DNA of 64,000 nucleotides, taken from positions 1 through 64,000 of the forward strand of contig NZ_JALLIN010000034.1 in assembly GCF_023630175.1 (NCBI RefSeq), written 5' to 3'. This stretch comes from Streptomyces cellostaticus (GTDB lineage Bacteria > Actinomycetota > Actinomycetes > Streptomycetales > Streptomycetaceae). How positions within the stretch are numbered: the stretch's first letter is position 1; each line of letters begins with the position of its first letter. Position numbers and translations under genes: made by a program. The notes below the pieces were generated by a model. That model was not told where the DNA came from. It did not search any database and was given only the letters and a program-made list of their open reading frames with translations. Positions 32,945-40,434 of this stretch are shown piece after piece.

Positions 32945-33168
32945 CTCCTCAAGTTCCCGGACGGGACCGAGGCCGGTCCCACCTGTTTCGGAGGATAGAA
33001 CACCACCCGCACCCGCCGCCGCTCGAATAGGAGCGGTCCTGGCCGCGTGCAGCACCGTCCAGTCCAGGTCAGCACGGCTGCTGCGGCTCGGGCAGTACGT
33101 CGAACCCATGCGGCGGACTTCCTTTCCCCAAACGTCGGCGCTGATCCTTCAGCACTTATGCCCACCTC

Positions 33169-33195
33169 AACAGCGGCCCGCCGCCGGGCATTCCC
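33169..33195 (-). promoter_or_regulatory. SigR-dependent promoter of sigR
   Basis: On the minus strand GGGAAT (33195-33190), an 18-bp spacer and GTT (33171-33169) match the SigR consensus GGGAAT-N18/19-GTT. It lies 60 bp before ATG 33109, so transcripts from it can encode the longer SigR' form: positive autoregulation. Confidence 0.8.
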
Positions 33196-33197
33196 GG

Positions 33198-33836
33198 TCA
33201 CCCGAGTGAGCCGGTCCACTCCACGACACCGTCGGTGACGATCTCCAGCGCCCGCTCCTGGGTGATCCCGGCGCGCCTGGACACGGCGAACCCGTGATCA
33301 CCGCCGGGCACCTCGATCAGCCGGTGGGCTCCCCCGGGAAACTCCGCCGGCCTGCCGAACGGGTCGTTCCCGCCCTGGACGACCAGGGTGGGCACCCCGG
33401 CGCCGAGCAGTTCCGCGGCGCGGGACCGCTCCGGCCTGCCCGGCGGGTGCAGCGGGAAACTCAGCGCGAGCACGGCGTGCGCGCCCAGCTCGGCGGCGGT
33501 GCGGCAGGCGACCCGGGCGCCCGCGCTGCGGCCGCCGGAGACGACGGGCAGTCCCGGCGCCGCCAGCGCGGCCCACAGGCCGCGCCAGCCGGTGTCCAGG
33601 GTCTTGGGCGCGGGCGCGAGCCTCTTGCCGGCCACCCGCCAGGGCTGCTCGACGAGGGCCACGGTCACCCCGTGCCCGGGAAGCACCCGGGCGAGCGCCT
33701 GGAGGTCGCGGGCCTCGATGCCGCCTCCGGCGCCGTGGCTCACCGCGAGGACGAGCCGGGCCCCGGGCGCCCGGTGCCAGGTGATCCGGGCGTCGCCGGC
33801 GTCCGTCGGGACGGTCTGTGTGGTCATGGTGGTCAC
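33198..33836 (-). CDS. alpha/beta-hydrolase family protein (dienelactone-hydrolase-like)
   Basis: The nucleophile elbow is GGRSAGARVAC (GxSxG, near residue 100), the acid is in LVVQGGNDPFGRPAEF and the histidine in VPGGDHGFAV, all in the correct order for a catalytic triad. The 212 residues resemble the short KANL3/Tex30-type alpha/beta hydrolases. No signal peptide. Substrate unknown. It starts 1 bp after the SRAP gene stop on the same strand, so the two are co-transcribed and run toward sigR. ATG 33827 is an alternative start. Confidence 0.83.
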   Translation of the reverse strand: MTTMTTQTVPTDAGDARITWHRAPGARLVLAVSHGAGGGIEARDLQALARVLPGHGVTVALVEQPWRVAGKRLAPAPKTLDTGWRGLWAALAAPGLPVVSGGRSAGARVACRTAAELGAHAVLALSFPLHPPGRPERSRAAELLGAGVPTLVVQGGNDPFGRPAEFPGGAHRLIEVPGGDHGFAVSRRAGITQERALEIVTDGVVEWTGSLG

Positions 33837-33837
33837 G

Positions 33838-34653
33838 TCAGAAGAGTGTGCCGACTTCCGGCGCCTCCAGCTCCTTCAGCAGCTCCGGGCCGCCGTTGCG
33901 GACGTTGCTGACGGCTGTGGAGACCGGGTAGGCGCGCATCAGGCCGTGCGGGGGCGGGTCGAGCAGCTCGCGCAGGCCTTCCGGATCGGTGCGGGAGGGC
34001 TCCAGCCAGGCGTCCCAGCGGTCCGGGGTGAGCATAAGCGGCATACGGGGGTGGATGTCGGCCAGGGTGTGCGGTCCCTCGGCGGGGGCGACGGCGAGCG
34101 GAGTCTTCTCCGCCTCCGTGGTGATCACCGAGCAGGTGACCCACCAGGCGCGCGGGTGGTCGTCGGGCAGGGTCCGGTCGCGCCAGAACTCGTACAGGCC
34201 GGCCATCGCGAAGACCGAGCCGTCGGCGGGCAGCACGAAGTACGGCTGCTTGCGCGGCCGCTTCTTCTTCCCCTCGACCTCCAGCTCGCGCTCCTGGGTG
34301 CCGGTGACCCACTCGTAGTAGCCGTCGGCGGGCAGGATGCAGCGCCGGGCGGCGAAGGCGCGGCGGTAGGCGGGCTTCTCGTGCACGGTCTCGGCGCGCG
34401 CGTTGATCATCCGGGCGCCGCCCTCGGGCGTCTTGGCCCAGGAGGGCACCAGGCCCCATCTCAGTCTGCGGAGCTGCCGAACCGGACGCGGGCTCGCGGC
34501 GTCTTTCAGCGGACGGTCCAGGACGGCGTAGACCTCCTTGGTCGGAGCCACGTTGTAGTCCGGCGCCAGGGTCTCCTCCGGCTCCCACTTCTCGATCTCA
34601 AAGATTCCTGCGAGATCCTCGGGCCCACGACTGGATGCATACCGTCCGCACAT
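33838..34653 (-). CDS. SRAP-domain protein (YedK/HMCES type), abasic-site DNA-protein crosslinker
   Basis: The mature protein starts MCGRYASS, which puts the catalytic Cys at position 2 after Met removal. NVAPT, MINARAETVHEKPAYRRAF, CILPADGYYEW (active-site Glu) and DIHPRMPLML (active-site His) are all present. It forms a stable thiazolidine link with abasic sites in single-stranded DNA. ATG 34653 is required for Cys2, so the longer frame to 34695 is rejected. 271 residues. The M50 protease gene diverges 50 bp away. Confidence 0.92.
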   Translation of the reverse strand: MCGRYASSRGPEDLAGIFEIEKWEPEETLAPDYNVAPTKEVYAVLDRPLKDAASPRPVRQLRRLRWGLVPSWAKTPEGGARMINARAETVHEKPAYRRAFAARRCILPADGYYEWVTGTQERELEVEGKKKRPRKQPYFVLPADGSVFAMAGLYEFWRDRTLPDDHPRAWWVTCSVITTEAEKTPLAVAPAEGPHTLADIHPRMPLMLTPDRWDAWLEPSRTDPEGLRELLDPPPHGLMRAYPVSTAVSNVRNGGPELLKELEAPEVGTLF

Positions 34654-34703
34654 ACGTGCCACACTGCCAGACTCCGGACGAGGACAGGGAGCCACTCGGT
34701 CAT

Positions 34704-35414
34704 ATGGAAAGCCTCACCGCCGGCCTCTGGGACCGGCTCACCGGTACCCAGCCGGACCCCGACCTGTGGGTGGTGCTGGCCACCGCGGTCGCCGCACTCG
34801 CCGTCGTCGTGCCGCACGCCCTGTGGCGCATATCCCGCAACGCCATCACCATCGCGCACGAGGGCGGCCACGGTCTGGTGGCGCTGCTCACCGGCCGCCG
34901 GCTCACCGGTATCCGCCTGCACTCCGACACCAGCGGCCTCACGGTCAGCCGGGGCAAGCCCCACGGACTGGGCATGATCCTCACGGCGGCGGCGGGGTAC
35001 ACGGCGCCCTCGCTGCTGGGCCTGGGCGGTGCCGCGCTGCTGGCCACCGGCCGCATCACCCTGCTGCTGTGGGCGGCGACCGCCCTGCTGGTCGTCATGC
35101 TGGTGATGATCCGCAACGCTTACGGGGTACTGACCGTGGTGCTGGCCGGCGGCGCCTTCCTGCTGGTGTCGTGGCTGGCGGGGCCGCAGGTGCAGGCGGC
35201 GTTCGCGTACGCGGTGGTGTGGTTCCTGCTGCTCGGCGGGGTGCGGCCGCCGTTCGAGCTGCAGGCCAAGCGGATGCGGGGCGGTGCGGGCGACTCCGAC
35301 GCGGACCAGTTGTCCCGCCTGACGCACGTCCCGGCCGGACTGTGGCTGTTCCTGTTCCACGCGGTGTCCCTGTGCTCCCTGATCGGCGGGGGCCGCTGGC
35401 TGCTGGAAGGTTGA
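34704..35414 (+). CDS. M50-family membrane metalloprotease
   Basis: HEGGH at residues 52-56 inside a hydrophobic segment (ITIAHEGGHGLVALLTGRRL) is the zinc site of M50B-type intramembrane proteases. There are about six membrane helices in 236 residues and no PDZ domain. Substrate unknown. ATG 34704 begins MESLTAGLWDRL. The upstream frame shares the short divergent promoter region with the SRAP gene. Confidence 0.83.
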   Translation: MESLTAGLWDRLTGTQPDPDLWVVLATAVAALAVVVPHALWRISRNAITIAHEGGHGLVALLTGRRLTGIRLHSDTSGLTVSRGKPHGLGMILTAAAGYTAPSLLGLGGAALLATGRITLLLWAATALLVVMLVMIRNAYGVLTVVLAGGAFLLVSWLAGPQVQAAFAYAVVWFLLLGGVRPPFELQAKRMRGGAGDSDADQLSRLTHVPAGLWLFLFHAVSLCSLIGGGRWLLEG

Positions 35415-35442
35415 CGCCGGGCCCTCCTTATAAAGTGGCCCC

Positions 35443-36759
35443 ATGGCCCCGAACACCGCCCACCCCGCCCTCTGGCCCGCCCCGCACGCGAGCGGAGCCG
35501 TCGACGCGACGGTCCACGTGCCCGGGTCCAAGTCGGTGACCAACCGAGCCCTCGTGCTCGCCGCCCTGGCCTCCGAGCCCGGATGGCTGCGTCGCCCGCT
35601 GCGCTCCCGCGACACCCTGCTGATGGCCGGCGCCCTGCGGGCCATGGGCGTGGAGATCGAGGAAGGGGTCGGCCCGGACGGCTCGGGTGAGGCCTGGCGC
35701 GTGCTGCCGACCGGCCTGCACGGTCCGGCGACGGTCGACGTCGGCAACGCCGGCACGGTGATGCGCTTCCTGCCGCCGGTGGCCGCGCTGGCCGACGGCC
35801 CGATCCGGTTCGACGGGGACCCGCGGTCGTACGAGCGCCCGCTCCACGGTGTGATCGACGCGCTGCGGGTGCTCGGTGCCCGGATCGACGACGACGGCCG
35901 GGGCGCGCTGCCGCTGACCGTGCACGGCGCCGGGGCGCTGGACGGCGGCCCGGTGTCGGTCGACGCCTCGTCGTCGTCCCAGTTCGTCTCGGCGCTGCTG
36001 CTGTCCGGCCCGCGCTTCAACCAGGGGGTCGAGGTCCGGCACACCGGGGCCCTGCTGCCCTCCCTGCCGCACATCCGGATGACCGTGGACATGCTGCGCG
36101 CGGTCGGCGCCCAGGTGGACACCCCGGAGTCGGGCGGCGAGCCGAACGTGTGGCGGGTGACGCCGGGTGCGCTGCTGGGCCGGGACCTGACGGTCGAGCC
36201 GGACCTGTCCAACGCCCAGCCGTTCCTGGCGGCGGCCCTGGTCACCGGCGGCAAGGTGCTGATCCCGGACTGGCCGGAGCGGACCACCCAGCCGGGTGAC
36301 CGGCTGCGCGAGATCTTCACCGAAATGGGCGGCTCCTGCGACCTGACCGAGTTCGGTCTGGTGTTCACGGGCTCGGGCGCCGTGCACGGCATCGACGTCG
36401 ACCTGAGCGACGTCGGCGAGCTGACCCCCGGCATCGCCGCGGTCGCCGCGCTCGCCGACTCCCCCTCGACCCTGCGCGGCGTGGCCCATCTGCGGCTGCA
36501 CGAGACGGACCGGCTGGCCGCGCTCACCAAGGAGATCAACGAACTCGGCGGCGACGTCACCGAGACGGCCGACGGCCTGCACATCCGCCCGCGCCCGCTG
36601 CACGGCGGCGTGTTCCACACCTACGAGGACCACCGCATGGCCACCGCCGGCGCGATCATCGGCCTGGCGGTCGAGGGCGTGCGGATCGAGAACGTGGCGA
36701 CGACGGCGAAGACCCTGCCGGACTTCCCCGAACTGTGGACCGGGATGCTGGGGAACTGA
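35443..36759 (+). CDS. aroA: 3-phosphoshikimate 1-carboxyvinyltransferase (EPSP synthase)
   Basis: This is the sixth step of the shikimate pathway. HVPGSKSVTNRALVLAALA (PEP/S3P-binding Lys), VGNAGTVMRFLPPVAAL (NAGT motif), SSSSQFVSALLL and LHETDRLAALTKEI / TYEDHRMATAGAI are diagnostic. 438 residues. TATAAA at 35429-35434 ends 8 bp before the ATG, so the mRNA may be leaderless. It is followed by rsgA after 16 bp, a likely operon. Confidence 0.96.
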   Translation: MAPNTAHPALWPAPHASGAVDATVHVPGSKSVTNRALVLAALASEPGWLRRPLRSRDTLLMAGALRAMGVEIEEGVGPDGSGEAWRVLPTGLHGPATVDVGNAGTVMRFLPPVAALADGPIRFDGDPRSYERPLHGVIDALRVLGARIDDDGRGALPLTVHGAGALDGGPVSVDASSSSQFVSALLLSGPRFNQGVEVRHTGALLPSLPHIRMTVDMLRAVGAQVDTPESGGEPNVWRVTPGALLGRDLTVEPDLSNAQPFLAAALVTGGKVLIPDWPERTTQPGDRLREIFTEMGGSCDLTEFGLVFTGSGAVHGIDVDLSDVGELTPGIAAVAALADSPSTLRGVAHLRLHETDRLAALTKEINELGGDVTETADGLHIRPRPLHGGVFHTYEDHRMATAGAIIGLAVEGVRIENVATTAKTLPDFPELWTGMLGN

Positions 36760-36775
36760 CGGGCGGACTGGGATC

Positions 36776-37786
36776 ATGCGCCGCTACGGCAAGCACACCG
36801 ACGAGGACGACATCCGCAGCCGCCCCAACCGCAAGGGCAACCGGCCGCGTACCAACATCCGCCCCAAGCACGAGGACGCGGCGGAGGGCATGGTCCTCAC
36901 CGTCGACCGGGGCCGGCTGACCTGCCTGGTCGGGGACCGGACCGTGACAGCGATGAAGGCCCGGGAGCTGGGCCGCAAGGCGGCCGTCGTGGGCGACCGG
37001 GTGGCCCTGGTCGGCGACCTGTCCGGCAGGAAGGACACCCTCGCGCGCATCGTCCGCATCGAGGAGCGCACCTCGGTGCTGCGCCGCACCGCGGACGACG
37101 ACGACCCCTACGAGCGGGTGGTCGTCGCCAACGCCGACCAACTGGCGATCGTCACGGCACTGGCCGACCCCGAGCCGCGTCCGCGCCTGATCGACCGCTG
37201 CCTGGTGGCGGCCTACGACGGCGGGCTGGAACCGCTGCTGGTGATGACCAAGTCCGACCTGGCCCCGCCGGACAAGCTGCTCGAGCTGTACGGCGCGCTC
37301 GACATCCCGTACGTCGTCACCAGCCGGGAGGAACTGGAGAACGACGACGCCGCGGACCGGGTGCGCGCGTACCTGGACGGCCGGATCACCGCGTTCGTGG
37401 GCCACTCGGGCGTGGGCAAGACAACCCTGGTCAACTCGCTCGTCCCGGCGGACCTGCGGCGTTCGACCGGCCACGTCAACGCGGTGACGGGCCGCGGCCG
37501 CCACACCACCACCTCCGCCCTCGCGCTGCCCCTGACCGGGGCGGCCGACTGGGTCATCGACACCCCGGGGGTGCGCTCCTTCGGTCTGGCGCACATCGAT
37601 CCCTCCCGGGTGATCCACGCCTTCCCGGACCTGGAGCCGGGCACCGAGGGCTGCCCGCGCGCCTGCAGCCACGACGAGCCGGACTGCGCGCTGGACGCGT
37701 ACGTCGAGGAGGGCCACGCCGACCCGGCGCGGCTGTACTCGCTGCGTCGGCTGCTGGCCACGCGGGACCGCAAGGAGGGTGACTGA
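36776..37786 (+). CDS. rsgA: ribosome small-subunit-dependent GTPase A
   Basis: This is a circularly permuted GTPase that acts in late 30S maturation. An N-terminal OB-fold precedes the G domain, with G4 VMTKSD (156-161), P-loop GHSGVGKTTL (209-218) and the DTPGVRSFGL switch. A C-terminal zinc site follows (CPRACSHDEPDCALDAYVEEG). 336 residues, complete. It is coupled to aroA by a 16-bp gap. Confidence 0.94.
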   Translation: MRRYGKHTDEDDIRSRPNRKGNRPRTNIRPKHEDAAEGMVLTVDRGRLTCLVGDRTVTAMKARELGRKAAVVGDRVALVGDLSGRKDTLARIVRIEERTSVLRRTADDDDPYERVVVANADQLAIVTALADPEPRPRLIDRCLVAAYDGGLEPLLVMTKSDLAPPDKLLELYGALDIPYVVTSREELENDDAADRVRAYLDGRITAFVGHSGVGKTTLVNSLVPADLRRSTGHVNAVTGRGRHTTTSALALPLTGAADWVIDTPGVRSFGLAHIDPSRVIHAFPDLEPGTEGCPRACSHDEPDCALDAYVEEGHADPARLYSLRRLLATRDRKEGD

Positions 37787-37821
37787 GCCCGGCGGGGTTT
37801 GCCACGGGTCACGTTCGGTAA

Positions 37822-37835
37822 GTGCATAATCGCAC
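37822..37835. promoter_or_regulatory. inverted repeat overlapping a -10-like element before the SMR gene
   Basis: GTGC-ATAATC-GCAC overlaps CATAAT (37825-37830), a good -10 sequence, 36 bp before the SMR gene start. The convergent TetR gene on the far side of that gene is a plausible ligand-responsive repressor. Inferred only. Confidence 0.35.
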
Positions 37836-37870
37836 CGATCCGGAGATCCGGACCTACGGGAGGACCGCAC

Positions 37871-38194
37871 ATGGCGTGGCTGCTGGTCATAGTGGCCGGG
37901 ATTCTGGAGACCGGTTTCGCCGTGTGCCTCAAGCTCTCGCACGGGTTCACCCGGCTGTGGCCGACGATCGCCTTCGCGTCCTTCGCCCTGGGCAGCTTCG
38001 GCCTGCTGACCCTGTCCCTGAAGAAGCTCGACGTCGGCCCCGCGTACGCGGTGTGGACCGGGATCGGCGCGGCCGGCACCGCGATCTACGGCATGGTCTT
38101 CCTCGGCGACCTGGTGTCGGCCCTGAAGATCGTCTCGATCTCCCTGGTCATCATCGGCGTGATCGGCCTGCAGTTGTCGGGCTCGGCGCACTGA
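37871..38194 (+). CDS. small multidrug resistance (SMR) family exporter, SugE/Gdx-like
   Basis: The 107-residue protein has four membrane helices. The essential membrane glutamate is in AGILETGFAVCLK (Glu at position 13). GPAYAVWTGIGAAGTAIYGMVFLGD is close to SugE/Gdx proteins, which export guanidinium or quaternary cations as antiparallel dimers. GGGAGGACC is the ribosome-binding site. I found no guanidine riboswitch in the 85 bp upstream. There is a single SMR gene rather than a pair. Confidence 0.88.
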   Translation: MAWLLVIVAGILETGFAVCLKLSHGFTRLWPTIAFASFALGSFGLLTLSLKKLDVGPAYAVWTGIGAAGTAIYGMVFLGDLVSALKIVSISLVIIGVIGLQLSGSAH

Positions 38195-38242
38195 GAGGCC
38201 TCGGCTCGCGTCCGCGGGCCGGCCCGGCCCGGAGGCCGCGGG

Positions 38243-38848
38243 TCACATCGGGTGCCGCACCAGGACGCCGCGCACCAGCTCCGCCGCACCGCCCTGCCCC
38301 GGTGGTGCCGCGACGCAGGACAGGGCGAGGCGTACGGCCAGTTCACAGGTGCGGGTCAGGTCGGCGATGTCCTCCGTGGCCGCGGCGGGTCCGGCCAGCG
38401 CGGTCACCGCCCGGTCCCGCACCAGCCGCACGAGGTCACCGGGCGAGGGCAGCGGCCCGTCCGCCCGGCGCTGCGCGGGGACGACGGAGCCGGACCGCAC
38501 CGCGGCGAGTGCCGGAGCCGGGAGGCGTTCGCTCCAGCACCCGGTGAGCATGGCCCGCGCCAGCGCGCTGTCCCGGGCCGCCGACGCCGTCCACTCGGCG
38601 GCGGCGGCGAGCCGGTCACGCGGGTCGGTGTGCGCGGCGAGGGCCCGTTCCACCCCGGCGAGGTAGCCGTCGGCCGCCCGCCGCAACAGCGCCCTGGCCA
38701 GCCCTTCCTTGCTCCCGAACTCGTTGTACAGGGTCTGCCGGGACACCCCGGCCGCCGCGGCCACGTCGACCATCCGCACCGCGGACCACGGCAGGCGCGC
38801 GAGCGCCGTGGCGGCGGCGTCCAAGAGGGATTCCCGGGCCGCAGGCAT
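38243..38848 (-). CDS. TetR/AcrR family transcriptional regulator
   Basis: The HTH MVDVAAAAGVSRQTLYNEFGSKEGLARALL (residues 26-55) is typical. The remaining helical domain is Ala-rich, with a variable ligand pocket. ATG 38848 with GGGAGGCGC upstream gives 201 residues; the long upstream frame is spurious. It is convergent with the SMR gene, whose promoter has a palindrome, so it may control that exporter. Confidence 0.85.
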   Translation of the reverse strand: MPAARESLLDAAATALARLPWSAVRMVDVAAAAGVSRQTLYNEFGSKEGLARALLRRAADGYLAGVERALAAHTDPRDRLAAAAEWTASAARDSALARAMLTGCWSERLPAPALAAVRSGSVVPAQRRADGPLPSPGDLVRLVRDRAVTALAGPAAATEDIADLTRTCELAVRLALSCVAAPPGQGGAAELVRGVLVRHPM

Positions 38849-38992
38849 CAGCGCCTCCCTGGGGCGGACGACTCTGCGCCCAGGGTTGACGCGCTCCCAC
38901 ACCCTGTCAAGGGTGCGCGGGCCACCGCGCGGCCCCTCCCGGCCCCGGCCCCTGTTGGCCCCGCGGCGTCCGGGGCGGATACGGTTCAAGGC

Positions 38993-39799
38993 ATGCCGGA
39001 CTACCTCGACGACCTCCGCCTCGCCCACGTACTCGCGGACGCGGCCGACGCCACCACCATGGACCGTTTCAAGGCGCTCGACCTGAAGGTGGAGACGAAG
39101 CCGGACATGACCCCGGTGAGCGAGGCGGACAAGGCGGCGGAGGAACTGATCCGCGGCCACCTCAAGCGCGCCCGGCCACGGGACGCGGTCCTCGGGGAGG
39201 AGTTCGGCGTCGAGGGCACGGGCCCCCGCCGCTGGGTGATCGACCCGATCGACGGCACCAAGAACTACGTCCGGGGCGTTCCGGTCTGGGCCACGCTCAT
39301 CTCCCTGATGGAGGCGGGCGAGGGCGGCTACCACCCGGTCGTCGGTCTCGTCTCCGCCCCCGCGCTCGGCCGGCGCTGGTGGGCCGCCAAGGGCCACGGC
39401 GCCTTCACCGGCCGCAGTCTGACCTCCGCGTCCCGCATCCGCGTCTCGCAGGTCGGCGAGCCGGCGGACGCGTCCTTCGCGTACTCCTCACTCTCCGGCT
39501 GGGAGGAGCAGGGCCGCCTGGACGGCTTCCTCGACCTGACCCGCGAGGTGTGGCGCACGCGCGCGTACGGCGACTTCTGGCCCTACATGATGGTCGCGGA
39601 GGGCTCCGTCGACATCTGTGCCGAGCCGGAGCTGTCGCTGTGGGACATGGCGGCGAACGCGATCATCGTCACCGAGGCCGGCGGCACCTTCACCGGGCTC
39701 GACGGCCGTCCGGGCCCGCACAGCGGCAACGCGGCGGCCTCCAACGGCCTGCTGCACGACGTGCTGCTGGACCACCTCGACCGGCGCCGGCGCTCCTGA
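38993..39799 (+). CDS. hisN: histidinol-phosphatase, inositol-monophosphatase-like
   Basis: This is an IMPase-family phosphatase with the metal-binding motifs GEEFGVEG (Glu), WVIDPIDGTKNYVRGVPVWATLI (DPIDGT) and LSLWDMAANAIIVTEAGG (WDxA). The actinobacterial HisN group removes phosphate from histidinol phosphate, and the S. coelicolor gene at the equivalent place is assigned that role. 268 residues. No his operon is nearby. Confidence 0.9.
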   Translation: MPDYLDDLRLAHVLADAADATTMDRFKALDLKVETKPDMTPVSEADKAAEELIRGHLKRARPRDAVLGEEFGVEGTGPRRWVIDPIDGTKNYVRGVPVWATLISLMEAGEGGYHPVVGLVSAPALGRRWWAAKGHGAFTGRSLTSASRIRVSQVGEPADASFAYSSLSGWEEQGRLDGFLDLTREVWRTRAYGDFWPYMMVAEGSVDICAEPELSLWDMAANAIIVTEAGGTFTGLDGRPGPHSGNAAASNGLLHDVLLDHLDRRRRS

Positions 39800-39903
39800 G
39801 CACCCGGCGGGTTCCGCGCACGCCCTCAACTGGCCGCGCGCGCCCTCTTGTTGACCCGGTCTTTACCGGGCACTCTGAGGTCGACCCCCACTTGTGAATT
39901 TGT

Positions 39904-39929
39904 GAATCCATGCACAACGTCATGGATTC
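39904..39929 (+). promoter_or_regulatory. 9-bp perfect inverted repeat before the CBS gene ribosome-binding site
   Basis: GAATCCATG (39904-39912) and CATGGATTC (39921-39929) flank CACAACGT. The repeat ends 2 bp before AGGAGG, so it could be an operator or an mRNA hairpin near the ribosome-binding site. A direct repeat (TTGTGAAT twice, 39893-39908) overlaps its left arm. Confidence 0.5.
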
Positions 39930-39949
39930 CTAGGAGGTGGCCTCATCCC

Positions 39950-40345
39950 ATGCTCGTCCGAGACGCCATGAGCACGGTGGTCCTCACCGTCGGCCCCGCC
40001 CACACCCTGCGTCAGGCAGCCGCCCTGATGTCCGCCCGCCACGTCGGCGCCGCCGTGGTCCTCGACCCCGACGCCGGCGGTGTCGGCATCCTCACCGAAC
40101 GCGACATCCTCAACTCCGTCGGCCTCGGCCAGAGCCCCGACACCGAGCGCGCCCACGCCCACACCACCACCGACGTCGTCTTCGCCACCCCGACCTGGAC
40201 CCTCCAGGAGGCGGCCCGGGCCATGACCCGTGGCGGCTTCCGGCACCTGGTGGTCGTCGACCGCGGCGAGCCCGTCGGCATCGTGTCGGTCCGCGACATC
40301 ATCCGCTGCTGGGTCCCGGCCCGGGAGCCCGCACCGGCGCTCTGA
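39950..40345 (+). CDS. tandem CBS-domain protein
   Basis: Two CBS modules fill the 131 residues: MLVRDAMSTVVLTVGPAHTLRQAAALMSARHVGAAVVLD...GILTERDIL and TTDVVFATPTWTLQEAARAMTRGGFRHLVVVDRGEPVGIVSVRDII. Stand-alone CBS pairs usually sense adenosine nucleotides. AGGAGGTGG at 9-nt spacing supports ATG 39950. A paired 13-bp hairpin separates it from the convergent catalase gene. Confidence 0.9.
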   Translation: MLVRDAMSTVVLTVGPAHTLRQAAALMSARHVGAAVVLDPDAGGVGILTERDILNSVGLGQSPDTERAHAHTTTDVVFATPTWTLQEAARAMTRGGFRHLVVVDRGEPVGIVSVRDIIRCWVPAREPAPAL

Positions 40346-40352
40346 GCACACA

Positions 40353-40387
40353 GGGGCGGGCCGGACCCCCGGGATCCGGCCCGCCCC
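40353..40387. terminator. bidirectional terminator between the CBS and catalase genes
   Basis: GGGGCGGGCCGGA (40353-40365) pairs perfectly with TCCGGCCCGCCCC (40375-40387), loop 9 nt, between two convergent genes. Confidence 0.72.
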
Positions 40388-40434
40388 GATCCGCGCCCCG
40401 GCCGGCCGGCACGACTCGGCCGGCCCGGCCCGGC

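Noticed and set aside
37787..37870. Guanidine riboswitch before the SMR gene
   Set aside because: I looked for ykkC-I, mini-ykkC and ykkC-III conserved segments and found none in the 84-bp leader.
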